Assembly (NCBI GenBank): GCA_020137815.1
Contig: CM035353.1
Location: 8,091,298 to 8,155,297 of the forward strand
Direction of reading: 5' to 3'
DNA length: 64,000 nt
DNA from: Hormiphora californensis
Taxonomy: Eukaryota; Ctenophora; Tentaculata; Cydippida; Pleurobrachiidae
The translations under genes were made by a program, and so were the position numbers. The notes below the pieces were generated by a model. That model searched no databases. It was not told the origin of the DNA and worked only from the letters and a program-made list of their open reading frames with translations. The first letter of the stretch is position 1; the number at the start of each line of letters is the position of its first letter. Shown in pieces: positions 39,927-49,167 of the stretch.

Positions 39927-41180
39927 ATGACTATCACTAAAGACGAATTTTTTAATAATTTTGAAACCCTAGTTAAAACCGATCCCAATCTGATGAATGA
40001 ATTCACAAGCAAATATTCTACACCATCCCGTGCTAGTAGACCTGACCTTGCCACTGCCCTAAATAATCTATCCCTTGGTAACCCTCTTAAGAAATATGAA
40101 AAGGGAGATGACTTTGTAACCTTTTGTAAACGATTTACAGAACATGTGCATCTTACACAAATGGATCCTTCACGCCAACTCCCTACCTTCATGCAACATA
40201 TTGGTGATGATAGCCTTTATAACCAATTATATTCCATCCCACTAACTGCCGAACAAACCCTTAATAGTGAATCATTTATAACTGAATTTAAGCAAGCCGT
40301 TTATGGTGATGACTCTTTCTACCTTAAAAATATCCTTTTAGATTGCTCACAAAAACCCTCTGAGAGTATACGAGATTATGCTGACCGTCTCAGACAGAAA
40401 GCAACTGCCGCTTGTCCCAAAGATCCCTACCTAGCTGATGAAATGTGCCTACTAGCTTTTATCAGAGGCATCGCAGACACTAGAATCAAATTATCACTCA
40501 ATAGAAAACCCTTTAAATCCTTCTCTGCTGCTGTTAAATCTGCAAAAAACGAAGAAAGAGCCTTCAAAGTGTGTAATCCTAATGAAGCATCTTCCTCTTT
40601 CGACCCTAGTCCCATATTAAAACAAAATGAAGTTACTTTCAATGATGGAAAACCCGATCCTTCTTCATCTAGACACCATCGATCCCCCACTCCATACCCT
40701 TCCTCAAGAGATCATTCACGAGATCGTTCCTCATCCCGAGATAGATATCCCCGATACCGAGACTCATCCCGAGATAGATATCCCCGATACCGAGACTCAT
40801 CCCGAGATAGATATCCCAGATACCGAGACTCAACCCGAAATAGATATTCCCGACCCCAATCCCGAGAGAGACACAGAAACCGATTTTCTTACTCATCAAG
40901 AAACCAAGATTCCCGACGATCCCGCCGTGATTACTCTCCCTCACCTTATCGCGATCGATCCAGAGAGAGCAAATCCAGAGATAAAAGCCCTCACTACAGA
41001 TCTAATAATTCCTCTAATAATTCCTATCGAAACCGTTCCTCATCCCGAAATCGGTCCTCATCTAGAGATAGAGATCAAACCCAGAGAGATTCCTATAAAT
41101 CCCAAAATAAACCCTTTAAATGTTACGAATGTAACGAACCAGGTCATTTCGCACGTGACTGCCCTAATAAAAATTTTTAA
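39927..41180 (+). CDS. gag: Gag-like polyprotein
   Basis: 417 aa starting at the ATG after the LTR leader. Residues about 60-200 form a helical retrotransposon Gag capsid-like region. Residues about 245-385 are a low-complexity Arg/Ser/Asp/Tyr segment built on an 11-residue RDRYPRYRDSS repeat (33-bp DNA unit, about 40,735-40,845). Near the C-terminus lies one CX2CX4HX4C zinc knuckle (CYECNEPGHFARDC), which in this family binds genomic RNA. It forms particles and packages RNA in the cytoplasm. The stop codon TAA overlaps the frameshift site into pol. Confidence 0.93.
   Translation: MTITKDEFFNNFETLVKTDPNLMNEFTSKYSTPSRASRPDLATALNNLSLGNPLKKYEKGDDFVTFCKRFTEHVHLTQMDPSRQLPTFMQHIGDDSLYNQLYSIPLTAEQTLNSESFITEFKQAVYGDDSFYLKNILLDCSQKPSESIRDYADRLRQKATAACPKDPYLADEMCLLAFIRGIADTRIKLSLNRKPFKSFSAAVKSAKNEERAFKVCNPNEASSSFDPSPILKQNEVTFNDGKPDPSSSRHHRSPTPYPSSRDHSRDRSSSRDRYPRYRDSSRDRYPRYRDSSRDRYPRYRDSTRNRYSRPQSRERHRNRFSYSSRNQDSRRSRRDYSPSPYRDRSRESKSRDKSPHYRSNNSSNNSYRNRSSSRNRSSSRDRDQTQRDSYKSQNKPFKCYECNEPGHFARDCPNKNF
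41171..41177 (+). promoter_or_regulatory. Candidate -1 ribosomal frameshift site (gag to pol)
   Basis: AAATTTT reads A AAT TTT in the gag frame directly before the gag TAA, matching the X XXY YYZ slippery heptamer. A slip of -1 enters the frame that is open through to pol (first -1 codon 41,177-41,179) with no stop in between. No downstream pseudoknot was modelled. Confidence 0.7.
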
Positions 41181-41260
41181 GAGGGGACGATTCAATACCT
41201 GATATCAAAAAATCCCTGAAACCTAATTATGATATCAGTAAATCCCTAAAATCCCAAATT

Positions 41261-44200
41261 GTGAATCGTCCTAATTCGTCTGAAATTTTAATTAACGGAT
41301 ATTGCTCTTCCCATCCCGTCAACTTTCTAATTGATACCGGTGCAGCTGTAAGTTTAGTAGCGACCAGACTTGTATACCTACTTAGAAAATCTTGTGACAT
41401 CAATCCCACTAACAAGCTAATATCTGGCATTAGCAACAAGATTGTACCCATGAGAGGCGAGATCCTATTGAACTTTCGTATAGGACGCAATCACTATACC
41501 AAAACATTCCTTGTTAGTGACCAAATCGACACTGACTTCCTTCTAGGCATGGATGTGCTTAGTACAATGGACATGAACATAATCCCTAATAAAAATGTCG
41601 TCAAAATTAATGGCAAAACACATCCCTATCGATTCAAACCTACTCCACTTCCTACCGAGGCTAGAATTAGACTTTCCCGTACTTCTACCATTAACCCAAA
41701 CACTGCAACATCAATAGTAGGAACCATTTATCTCCCTAAGCACCATCATAACAAAAGTTATGAAGGAATAGTCGAACCATTCGACAATATATCACGCAAA
41801 TCTAACGTTTTAATCACAGGTACTTTATCCTATTCTAACCGCAATACTCTTAATATACACGTCATTAACCCTACTAACTCTCCCCAAACCCTTTACAAAA
41901 ATCAGCTTATAGGATTCTTTAAACCTGTATACCATGCTGGAGTTGAGAATCTGAAATCAATAAAGCGTGTCACAAAGCCAGAAGACTGGTACAACTCCTC
42001 CATCGATATCCCACGTCTCCCTGATGCCCCAACTATCGAAGAATCGATCCTCAAAGGTAAGTGGAATAAACCTAGTGAACTTATTGAACAACTTGGAATT
42101 GATAAGTTGTCCCATGTCCCTGAAATATACCGAGAAGATCTTAAAGATCTCATCGTAGAATATTCTCACGTCTTTTCTAAAGGTAGATTTGATCTAGGCT
42201 GTGCATCCTTTTATGAATCCCAATTACACCTCAAAAATGGCTATACCCCGAAATGGATCCCTTCTAGACAACCCGCTTATAAAGTTAAACCCTATCTTGA
42301 TAAAGAAATTGAGAATCTCTGTCAATCCGGCCAAATCTCACCCTGTCAATACTCCCTTTGGAATAGTGCTGTATTCATGGTCCCTAAATCTGATTCCTCG
42401 TGGCGATTCGTCGTAGATGCCCGAGCAGTCAACAAGGAGTGTATACAAGATAATTACGAACTCCCCAGAATAAATACTATGTTCGATAACCTCACTGAAA
42501 CTGAAGTTCTTTCATCCCTTGACTTTGTTAGTTCCTTTACCCAGATCCCGTTGGAAAAACAGAGCCGTCCCATAACAGCTTTTACCTATGCCGGAAAGCG
42601 ATACCAGTTCAATCGCATGGTTATGGGCCAAACCTCTAGTTCTGCCGAATTTAGCAGATGCATGTCTATTTTATTTGGAAAAATCCCTTTTAAAGCACTT
42701 CTCATCTACATTGATGACATATTAGTTTGTTCTAATACCTATCCCGAACACCTAAAACGTCTTCGATTCGTATTTGATCGACTAACCTTCGGTAACCTTA
42801 AACTCTCTCCCAAGAAAACCAACCTGTTCCAAAAGGAAGTGAAATTCCTCGGACACACTATCTCTAAACATGGCATTAGTGTCGATCCCCATAAAATCAA
42901 AGCCATTAGAAACCTTCACCCACCTACCAGTATGAAACAAGTTCAAAAGTTTCTTGGAATGCTTAATTATCATAGAAATTTTATCAAGAATTTTGCGAGT
43001 AAAGCCAGTCCCTTATATGAACTTACTGGGAAACCCAAAACATTTGTGTGGACATCTCGTTGTCAGGAGTCCTTTGAAACCCTTAAAAAGGCCCTAACTA
43101 ATGCTCCTATCCTTGGTGTACCTAACCTCAACGATCCCAAGTGCACTTTTACTCTAACCTTGGATGCTTCCAAGACAGGCCTAGGTGCCGTTCTTAGTCA
43201 GTATGATCCCTTTATTAAGAAAGAACGTATCATTTCCTATTATTCTCGCAAAGTCCCTATACACTTACAGAAATGGGGTGCCACTAGACTAGAATTCCTA
43301 GCACTTCATTCTGCTATCCTTCATTGGAGAATCTATCTCCAAGCCAATCATTTCCGTGTACTTAGTGACTGTAAAGCACTCTTATCCCTTGATACCATAT
43401 TCAGTAAGGACAATGCGTACATGCAGCGACGTATTGCGGATCTATCCGGTTACAAGTTCACTGTGGAACATGTCAGTGGAAAATCGGAACGCATACAAAT
43501 CCCTGATTATCTGAGTCGATATTCTTTTGGAATCCAAGAAAAATCTGCCAGTACCCAAACCGAATCGAATTTCCCTGTCAATCATATCAAGAAACCCTCT
43601 ACTCTTTACACATCCACCTCGGAATATATCTCTGAATCTTTGGCCGAAGAGGAACTCTCCAACGCCGACAGTATCCCTTATACCTCTGAATTTCTTGAGT
43701 CACAAGCTGATAAAGAAATCCCTACCACATCTCAAATAAACAAAATCATGAACATTCTAGACCACCCACAGCTACTGGGAGAACCTATAACCCCTAAAGA
43801 AATAAAAGCCCAATATGACAATGATGCCCTTCTTAGTGAAATTAAGAAATGGATCATTTCTGAAGAAATCCCTAATATTAAACCCTCTCAATCCAATAAG
43901 GAAACCTGGTTTTACTACCGTAATATTGATTTCCTTAGAGTCCGCAATGACATTCTTGAGATAAAAATCTTCCCTAACAAAGATCCCAAAAATTCTCGAT
44001 TTGTTACTGTCCTCCCTCATACCTTAATCCATCAAGCATTATACCTGTATCACAACACCATTGAGAGTTGCCATATGGGTGTCCAGAAAACATATGACCA
44101 AATCTCCAAACACTTCTTCTTTTATAAAATGAAGGAGGAAATCAAGTTGTACGTCAATGCTTGCGTAACGTGTCAACGTACCAAACCCACATCTAAATAC

Positions 44201-46153
44201 CTAAAAGCCCCACTCAGACCCCAAGTATACCATCATTTTAACCAGTGTATTCAAATTGACCACCTAGAACCCTCTAAAAAACCCACACCTCGAGGTCACG
44301 TAGCCCTTTTAACTATTGTCGACATGTACAGCTCATACATTGTTTGTGTACCTGTTCGATCCACAAGTGCTCAACATACCACCCAAGTACTCATCAAACA
44401 TTGGTTCTGTAAGTTTGGTCTTCCCTCAAAAATCACTCATGATCAAGGCAGCGGCTTTGAATCTTACCTGTTCAAAGAAACCTGTAAATCCTTTGGAATC
44501 CAGAATGTGAGATCAACTCCCTGGAAATCTTCCACTCAAGGAAGAGTAGAATCCTGTCACAAGCGTATCAATGCGTGCTTTAGAGCTATCCTGAATAATC
44601 AAAATTTCCACAAATATGACCTTTACATTGATTGGATAATCTTTACCCTTAATTGCCACAAGTCCTCCCGTACAGGATTTTCTCCTAATTTCCTTGTTTT
44701 TGGCCAAGAAGCACAAACCCCTCGTGACTTCTTCATCCCTGATCCCATTGAAACACAACCCTCAGACACTAAAACCTATCAATCCAGTGCGTATGAATCC
44801 TACACCCATGCTAGAGACATCGCACGTCAAGTTAGTTCCTGTTTAGATCAACAATACCGTTACACTGCCAATCAATACGACAAGAACGCACATGGTCCCT
44901 ATTTTGAGAAAGGAGATATGTGTATGCTCCTTGTTAATGCCCCTAACCATAAGTATTCCCATAAATGGACCGGCCCTCATGTAATTGTAAAGAAATTTAA
45001 TGATCACAATTATGTTGTCAATTACCACGGTGTAGATAAAGTAGTCAGCATCACTAAACTTAAACATTATCCCAACAGCAATAAATACTCCCTACATAAT
45101 CCCTTGATTCAACCCAATTCCAAGGTACCTAACAGTGCACAAATCCCACAACATCCTTATAATGACGACCTTGCCCAGGATGTGTTTATTAGCAATTCTC
45201 CGTCTCGCAGTGGAACCTCTGGGAATCCTAGGGATGGTAATGTTGAGATTATTAGCCCTAACTCTAATAATAATATCGATCCTAATGAAAGTACTTGTAG
45301 TCATACTCTACCTAATAATGATATCCCTGAATCTATCCCTAATATGCCTGAATCTATTGATTTGGTCGATGAATCTGGCGACCTTGATTCTTCTGTTCCT
45401 GATAGAAGCGAACCTACTGAACACCTACCTCCCTGTTCTGACCTACCTCAATCTAGCGGCGTTCCTCACGAACATTACAATGAAACTGCTGAATATCTTG
45501 ACATTAATCCTGAAGAGGATACTTCTAGGATAATAACAGAACCTAATAATGATCCGTCAAACATCTCTGAGAGCCCCCCTAAAACAATTAATAATCCCTG
45601 TCCAGACCTACCTCAATCTAGCGGCGTTCCTGACGACCATGCTGATAAAGCTGATGATCATACTAACACTGATCCTGAACCTGATAATGATCCCGCAAAC
45701 ATCCCTGAAACTATCACAGAAACAATTAACCCTGATCCCGTTAAAACCCCAGAAAACCCCAAAACTTCCGAACCTCACGAGGAGGATACCCCTGGTGATT
45801 TCCACACCCCTACCCAATCCCCAAGACAAAGATCCCTATCTACGGGCAGCCTCCCTAATACACCACAAGTTGTGGTTCAATCAAAAAGACCCAGACCTAT
45901 CCCTACCCGTCCCAATCTCAGAAAGAATCCTAAACAAACCCAGTTGTTTCAGAGTTCCAGAACGGAGAAACCCAAAAGTTCCGATTCGGAAAAGCCCAAG
46001 GTAGCCACCAAATCTGCTACATCCAAGGATCAGAAACGAGCACCAGAGAGTAAAGCTGCTAGCAAGAAAATACCCAGACCTATTCCTGAAACTACGGAAA
46101 CAAGTTCAATCAGTCTGAGGAATCGTGATATCCCTCGAGCTAAACCCAAGTAA
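41261..46153 (+). CDS. pol: Pol polyprotein: protease, RT, RNase H, integrase
   Basis: 1,630 codons from the first recognised start-like codon (GTG); the frame is open back to the gag frameshift site, so it is probably made as a Gag-Pol fusion. Aspartic protease LIDTGAAVSL (Asp about 25). RT with VVDARAVN, MVMGQTSS and YIDD (483-486). RNase H with TLDASKTGLG (Asp 635). Integrase zinc-binding motif (CHMG ... CVTC, about 938-970), then core Asp in QIDHLE, Asp in HDQGSGFES, and Glu in QGRVES. A GPY/F-type module (WTGPHVIV) follows near 1,235. This order (RT-RNase H-integrase) is that of Ty3/gypsy. Unusual: a further ~350-residue acidic, Pro-rich tail with a duplicated DLPQSSGVP segment. No catalytic residue was seen to be missing. 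Confidence 0.95.
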   Translation: MNRPNSSEILINGYCSSHPVNFLIDTGAAVSLVATRLVYLLRKSCDINPTNKLISGISNKIVPMRGEILLNFRIGRNHYTKTFLVSDQIDTDFLLGMDVLSTMDMNIIPNKNVVKINGKTHPYRFKPTPLPTEARIRLSRTSTINPNTATSIVGTIYLPKHHHNKSYEGIVEPFDNISRKSNVLITGTLSYSNRNTLNIHVINPTNSPQTLYKNQLIGFFKPVYHAGVENLKSIKRVTKPEDWYNSSIDIPRLPDAPTIEESILKGKWNKPSELIEQLGIDKLSHVPEIYREDLKDLIVEYSHVFSKGRFDLGCASFYESQLHLKNGYTPKWIPSRQPAYKVKPYLDKEIENLCQSGQISPCQYSLWNSAVFMVPKSDSSWRFVVDARAVNKECIQDNYELPRINTMFDNLTETEVLSSLDFVSSFTQIPLEKQSRPITAFTYAGKRYQFNRMVMGQTSSSAEFSRCMSILFGKIPFKALLIYIDDILVCSNTYPEHLKRLRFVFDRLTFGNLKLSPKKTNLFQKEVKFLGHTISKHGISVDPHKIKAIRNLHPPTSMKQVQKFLGMLNYHRNFIKNFASKASPLYELTGKPKTFVWTSRCQESFETLKKALTNAPILGVPNLNDPKCTFTLTLDASKTGLGAVLSQYDPFIKKERIISYYSRKVPIHLQKWGATRLEFLALHSAILHWRIYLQANHFRVLSDCKALLSLDTIFSKDNAYMQRRIADLSGYKFTVEHVSGKSERIQIPDYLSRYSFGIQEKSASTQTESNFPVNHIKKPSTLYTSTSEYISESLAEEELSNADSIPYTSEFLESQADKEIPTTSQINKIMNILDHPQLLGEPITPKEIKAQYDNDALLSEIKKWIISEEIPNIKPSQSNKETWFYYRNIDFLRVRNDILEIKIFPNKDPKNSRFVTVLPHTLIHQALYLYHNTIESCHMGVQKTYDQISKHFFFYKMKEEIKLYVNACVTCQRTKPTSKYLKAPLRPQVYHHFNQCIQIDHLEPSKKPTPRGHVALLTIVDMYSSYIVCVPVRSTSAQHTTQVLIKHWFCKFGLPSKITHDQGSGFESYLFKETCKSFGIQNVRSTPWKSSTQGRVESCHKRINACFRAILNNQNFHKYDLYIDWIIFTLNCHKSSRTGFSPNFLVFGQEAQTPRDFFIPDPIETQPSDTKTYQSSAYESYTHARDIARQVSSCLDQQYRYTANQYDKNAHGPYFEKGDMCMLLVNAPNHKYSHKWTGPHVIVKKFNDHNYVVNYHGVDKVVSITKLKHYPNSNKYSLHNPLIQPNSKVPNSAQIPQHPYNDDLAQDVFISNSPSRSGTSGNPRDGNVEIISPNSNNNIDPNESTCSHTLPNNDIPESIPNMPESIDLVDESGDLDSSVPDRSEPTEHLPPCSDLPQSSGVPHEHYNETAEYLDINPEEDTSRIITEPNNDPSNISESPPKTINNPCPDLPQSSGVPDDHADKADDHTNTDPEPDNDPANIPETITETINPDPVKTPENPKTSEPHEEDTPGDFHTPTQSPRQRSLSTGSLPNTPQVVVQSKRPRPIPTRPNLRKNPKQTQLFQSSRTEKPKSSDSEKPKVATKSATSKDQKRAPESKAASKKIPRPIPETTETSSISLRNRDIPRAKPK

Positions 46154-46879
46154 GTTGCAGCACCTTTACTCCCCACAGGTTTTCAAACCTTTTCTCACTG
46201 ACTATTATTAAGTCATTTCTCTAGCGTATCCTTTATACTCACAGGTTATTCAAGCTATCCCTCTCTAGGGAAAGCTCGCGTGATATAATCACTCCACCTC
46301 ATTTAAGTTGTATACAAATTATAAGTATTAGGATACTGCTTTCTCACCTAACTGTAATGTTAGAGATTGAACTATAAGTTGGAATACATTTATTTTCTGC
46401 ACGGAGTTTGCAGACTTATCTCCGCAAGTCCTAGTTAGAGAACTAGGCACGGTGACATTGACAATTATACTAAGTGACTATCTCTTGGATTTTGGGAGAT
46501 GAGAAAATCCAAGGAGATTCGTAAAAGTTCTCAGCATTTATTGCCCCTCCATTATATATTTAAGGAATTCACTCGAGAATTTTTCCATAACTTGTCGACG
46601 TCCCTTTACATGTCATCCTTCTAGGAGACCCGGAAATTATCATTTGAGATAAATGATATTTGTGACTATTAAATATTTACCGCAGAAGGAAATATTTAAC
46701 ATGCAGACTATTACTAATCGAATCATCCTTTATCAACCCTCAGTAAACTTGTCAAATATAGGTTTTTGACATATATCATGACATTTCAATTATCTCACTA
46801 AATTCAACTTTTACCCTTTCATGACATATACTTTACAAACCTAACAATTTGCCAATTTTGCTTCACTACTTCAACTAAT
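46154..46879 (+). other. pol-env spacer of the LTR element
   Basis: About 725 bp without a supported ORF, AT-rich. It presumably carries the splice acceptor of a subgenomic env RNA; I could not pick it with confidence. Confidence 0.5.
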
Positions 46880-47894
46880 ATGATTGTGACTATGTTACTC
46901 GTCGTAGGTTACCACCTACATTTTGCTACTTCGCTGAATTTTGCATATCCCAACATTGGTATTACTGCTGAATCCCTTGGTAAAGTAGCTATCTCCGATA
47001 AACAAACCCTAATCTCTGTGTTCATCAAGCTCCCTGACATTAATGATGATCTTGATGAGATGATAACACGGGCTCTAGCAAACAAAAAATGTTACCGCAC
47101 TTACATCTCTAATTTTACCTCTGAACTTTCTAGCCTTCACGCTTCCCAGTTATACTGGAAGCAAAAGGCTGAAAAGTACCTCGCGACCCGAACTAACATT
47201 TTGTCTCCCTATATTGTAAACCTAGATTATCCCAATCGCCAATCCCGAAGTCTCCATCTTCTACCTAGCATCATGAACCTTGTTTTCAATGGCATTACTG
47301 AGTACCAAATCATTAAACTTAAACAACATGTCAAATCCAACAAAGCCTCCCTTAATAAAGTCCGAGATACCATCTTAGCTCAAACTAAATCCCTTTCTAT
47401 CATTAAGAATGACATCATATCCCTCGTAAAATCTACCTTTAACAACCTCATTAATTATATTGATTCATCTTACTGTATTGTACAAGCTGATATTCTCATG
47501 CAAGAGATGGAAAGCATCTTTTGGAGAGATACCCACCTCATTGACAATGTTATAGGTCCTGCACTTGAAGGCAAGAGCAGGATTTCCCTCAATCCCTCAA
47601 TAATTAGCCCTGAACTATTAAATGAGATAATAGCAGATCACCCTGATTTATCAAAAACCATTTTCTATAAAAATCCTCATCTCTTATATTCAGTTGCCGA
47701 CATTTCTCTAATGGATGTTTCAAAAAACTTAACCTCTATTCATTTCGTCCTATTTATCCCGGTAATCTATGAATATGATCCCTTGTTTAGTCTCTATAAA
47801 ATCCATCAACTAGGAAGCTTTGTCCCTACCTCTACAGACCAATGTCTCTTTTATGATCTGCCCAAAAACCTCATTATTCGTAATGACAGGGCAT
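46880..47894 (+). pseudogene. env: Env-like glycoprotein, N-terminal part (interrupted)
   Basis: Starts with ATG and a hydrophobic signal peptide (residues 1-18) and continues as a Cys-poor ectodomain with several N-glycosylation sequons. A basic RQSR at 120-123, followed by a hydrophobic, helix-prone segment, looks like a furin-type cleavage site with a fusion-peptide-like region. In env-bearing gypsy elements such proteins resemble baculovirus-type F glycoproteins; that relationship is an inference. The frame is cut at 47,894 by the DNA transposon; a few codons of transposon sequence follow before a stop at 47,909-47,911. The C-terminal part resumes at 56,992. The break inactivates this copy. 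Confidence 0.75.
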
Positions 47895-48350
47895 TAGCCA
47901 GTGCTAAGTGATTTTTTTCCCTCATCAGTCAAAAAAGTTACCCCTTAACATGAAAGTATGAACGATTTTCTATCACCTAGAAAAAACAGATCCAATTTTC
48001 CATGTATGAGCTCCATGGGCCAGCCGATTCAAAAAGTTTGCCTCGACCCAAATTCGAACCGGATTTGGTCGAAAACTATCAAAAAAAAAGTGAGCGACAC
48101 AAGTTTTGCCAGATTTTTGCGCTGCGCATCGACATTTTAAACGTACGCGGCGAAGTTTTTTATAAACAACGCCGCATTTCGAACGCGCATTCGCTTTTCT
48201 CTGAAACCAAAAAATTCGTACGAAATTTTCAGCAGAACAAGAAAAAGTTGTCGCTTTTCTTATTTTAAACAGGGAAAAGTGCTCAAATTTTATGGCGTTC
48301 CAACTTCTTGGGAAAACTCAAGCAACATTTGTAGAATTTCCGATGGTAAA

Positions 48351-48480
48351 TGCTCCACCCCCTAATGAGATAAAGCTTGACATCTTAAGGTTACGAATTA
48401 CGATAATAAATAAGGTTACGATGAACTTGACATGGTGATCTAAATAACTTCTTAAGTCTTTCACGTGAGGGGGTGGAGCA
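48351..48480. repeat. ~130-bp MITE-like inverted repeat
   Basis: Ends TGCTCCACCCCCT and AGGGGGTGGAGCA are exact reverse complements, with an AT-rich centre. It lies in the 5' non-coding region of the hAT-like element. No target duplication is evident. Confidence 0.7.
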
Positions 48481-49167
48481 ATGAACGTGGGAAATTTCAC
48501 AAAACCCATGTGAGACCTTTTGCTGTTATCCTTGTTTCGATATGACCACTGTAAAAGATGGGACTGCAGCGTATGCCCGTCTGGCATTGCCCGATTGATA
48601 TCGCAGTTATAGCGAAGATTGTTTTATGAAGGAGTACTACTTTCGTTTCTTTGGTTCTAAATAGTTCATTTTACTCCAATCACAGTTCTTTTCTTTAGTT
48701 CTAACCTTCCGACCCGTTTGTTCAAGGAATCGATGTGCTATCGTTCTACGAACAAAAGAATCGATAAATACAGTTCGCCAAAAATATCTTTCGTAGGTTT
48801 TGTCACTGACTTCGCTGAGCTCCATAGTACTGCTCAATAACGTGACAGTCATCGGTTGAAGTTATCACTTTTAAAACTAACGTTGAGCACAGAAAGTTTT
48901 CTGAAGGAGTACAACTTATTTTGCACAGACAAACGAGTAAATTGTAATTTCTTTGCCTTCGCCTTGCTCTATTATGTTGCTACTGCCTACTCTAGTCTCT
49001 ACTTGCCTTGCTCGACCCTGTTTCAACCTTATAAATGTAAAGGAGATTTATAACATAACAAGTCTCTACCTTTGTCACATTGGCTGTTTTACCCAGTTGC
49101 CGAATTCTGTTTTCGTGCAAAACCACGGTACCATTGCATAACAATTAATATCTCCCTAGATAGTACT

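Noticed and set aside
40627-41202. 191-codon ORF overlapping the gag C-terminus
   Set aside because: Asp/Pro/Glu-rich shadow of the RS-repeat in another frame. The gag frame has the zinc knuckle and the frameshift site.
45135-46004. Hydrophobic Leu/Ile-rich ORFs overlapping the 3' end of pol
   Set aside because: They mirror the acidic Pro/Asn-rich pol tail in another frame and have no independent start context or conservation evidence.
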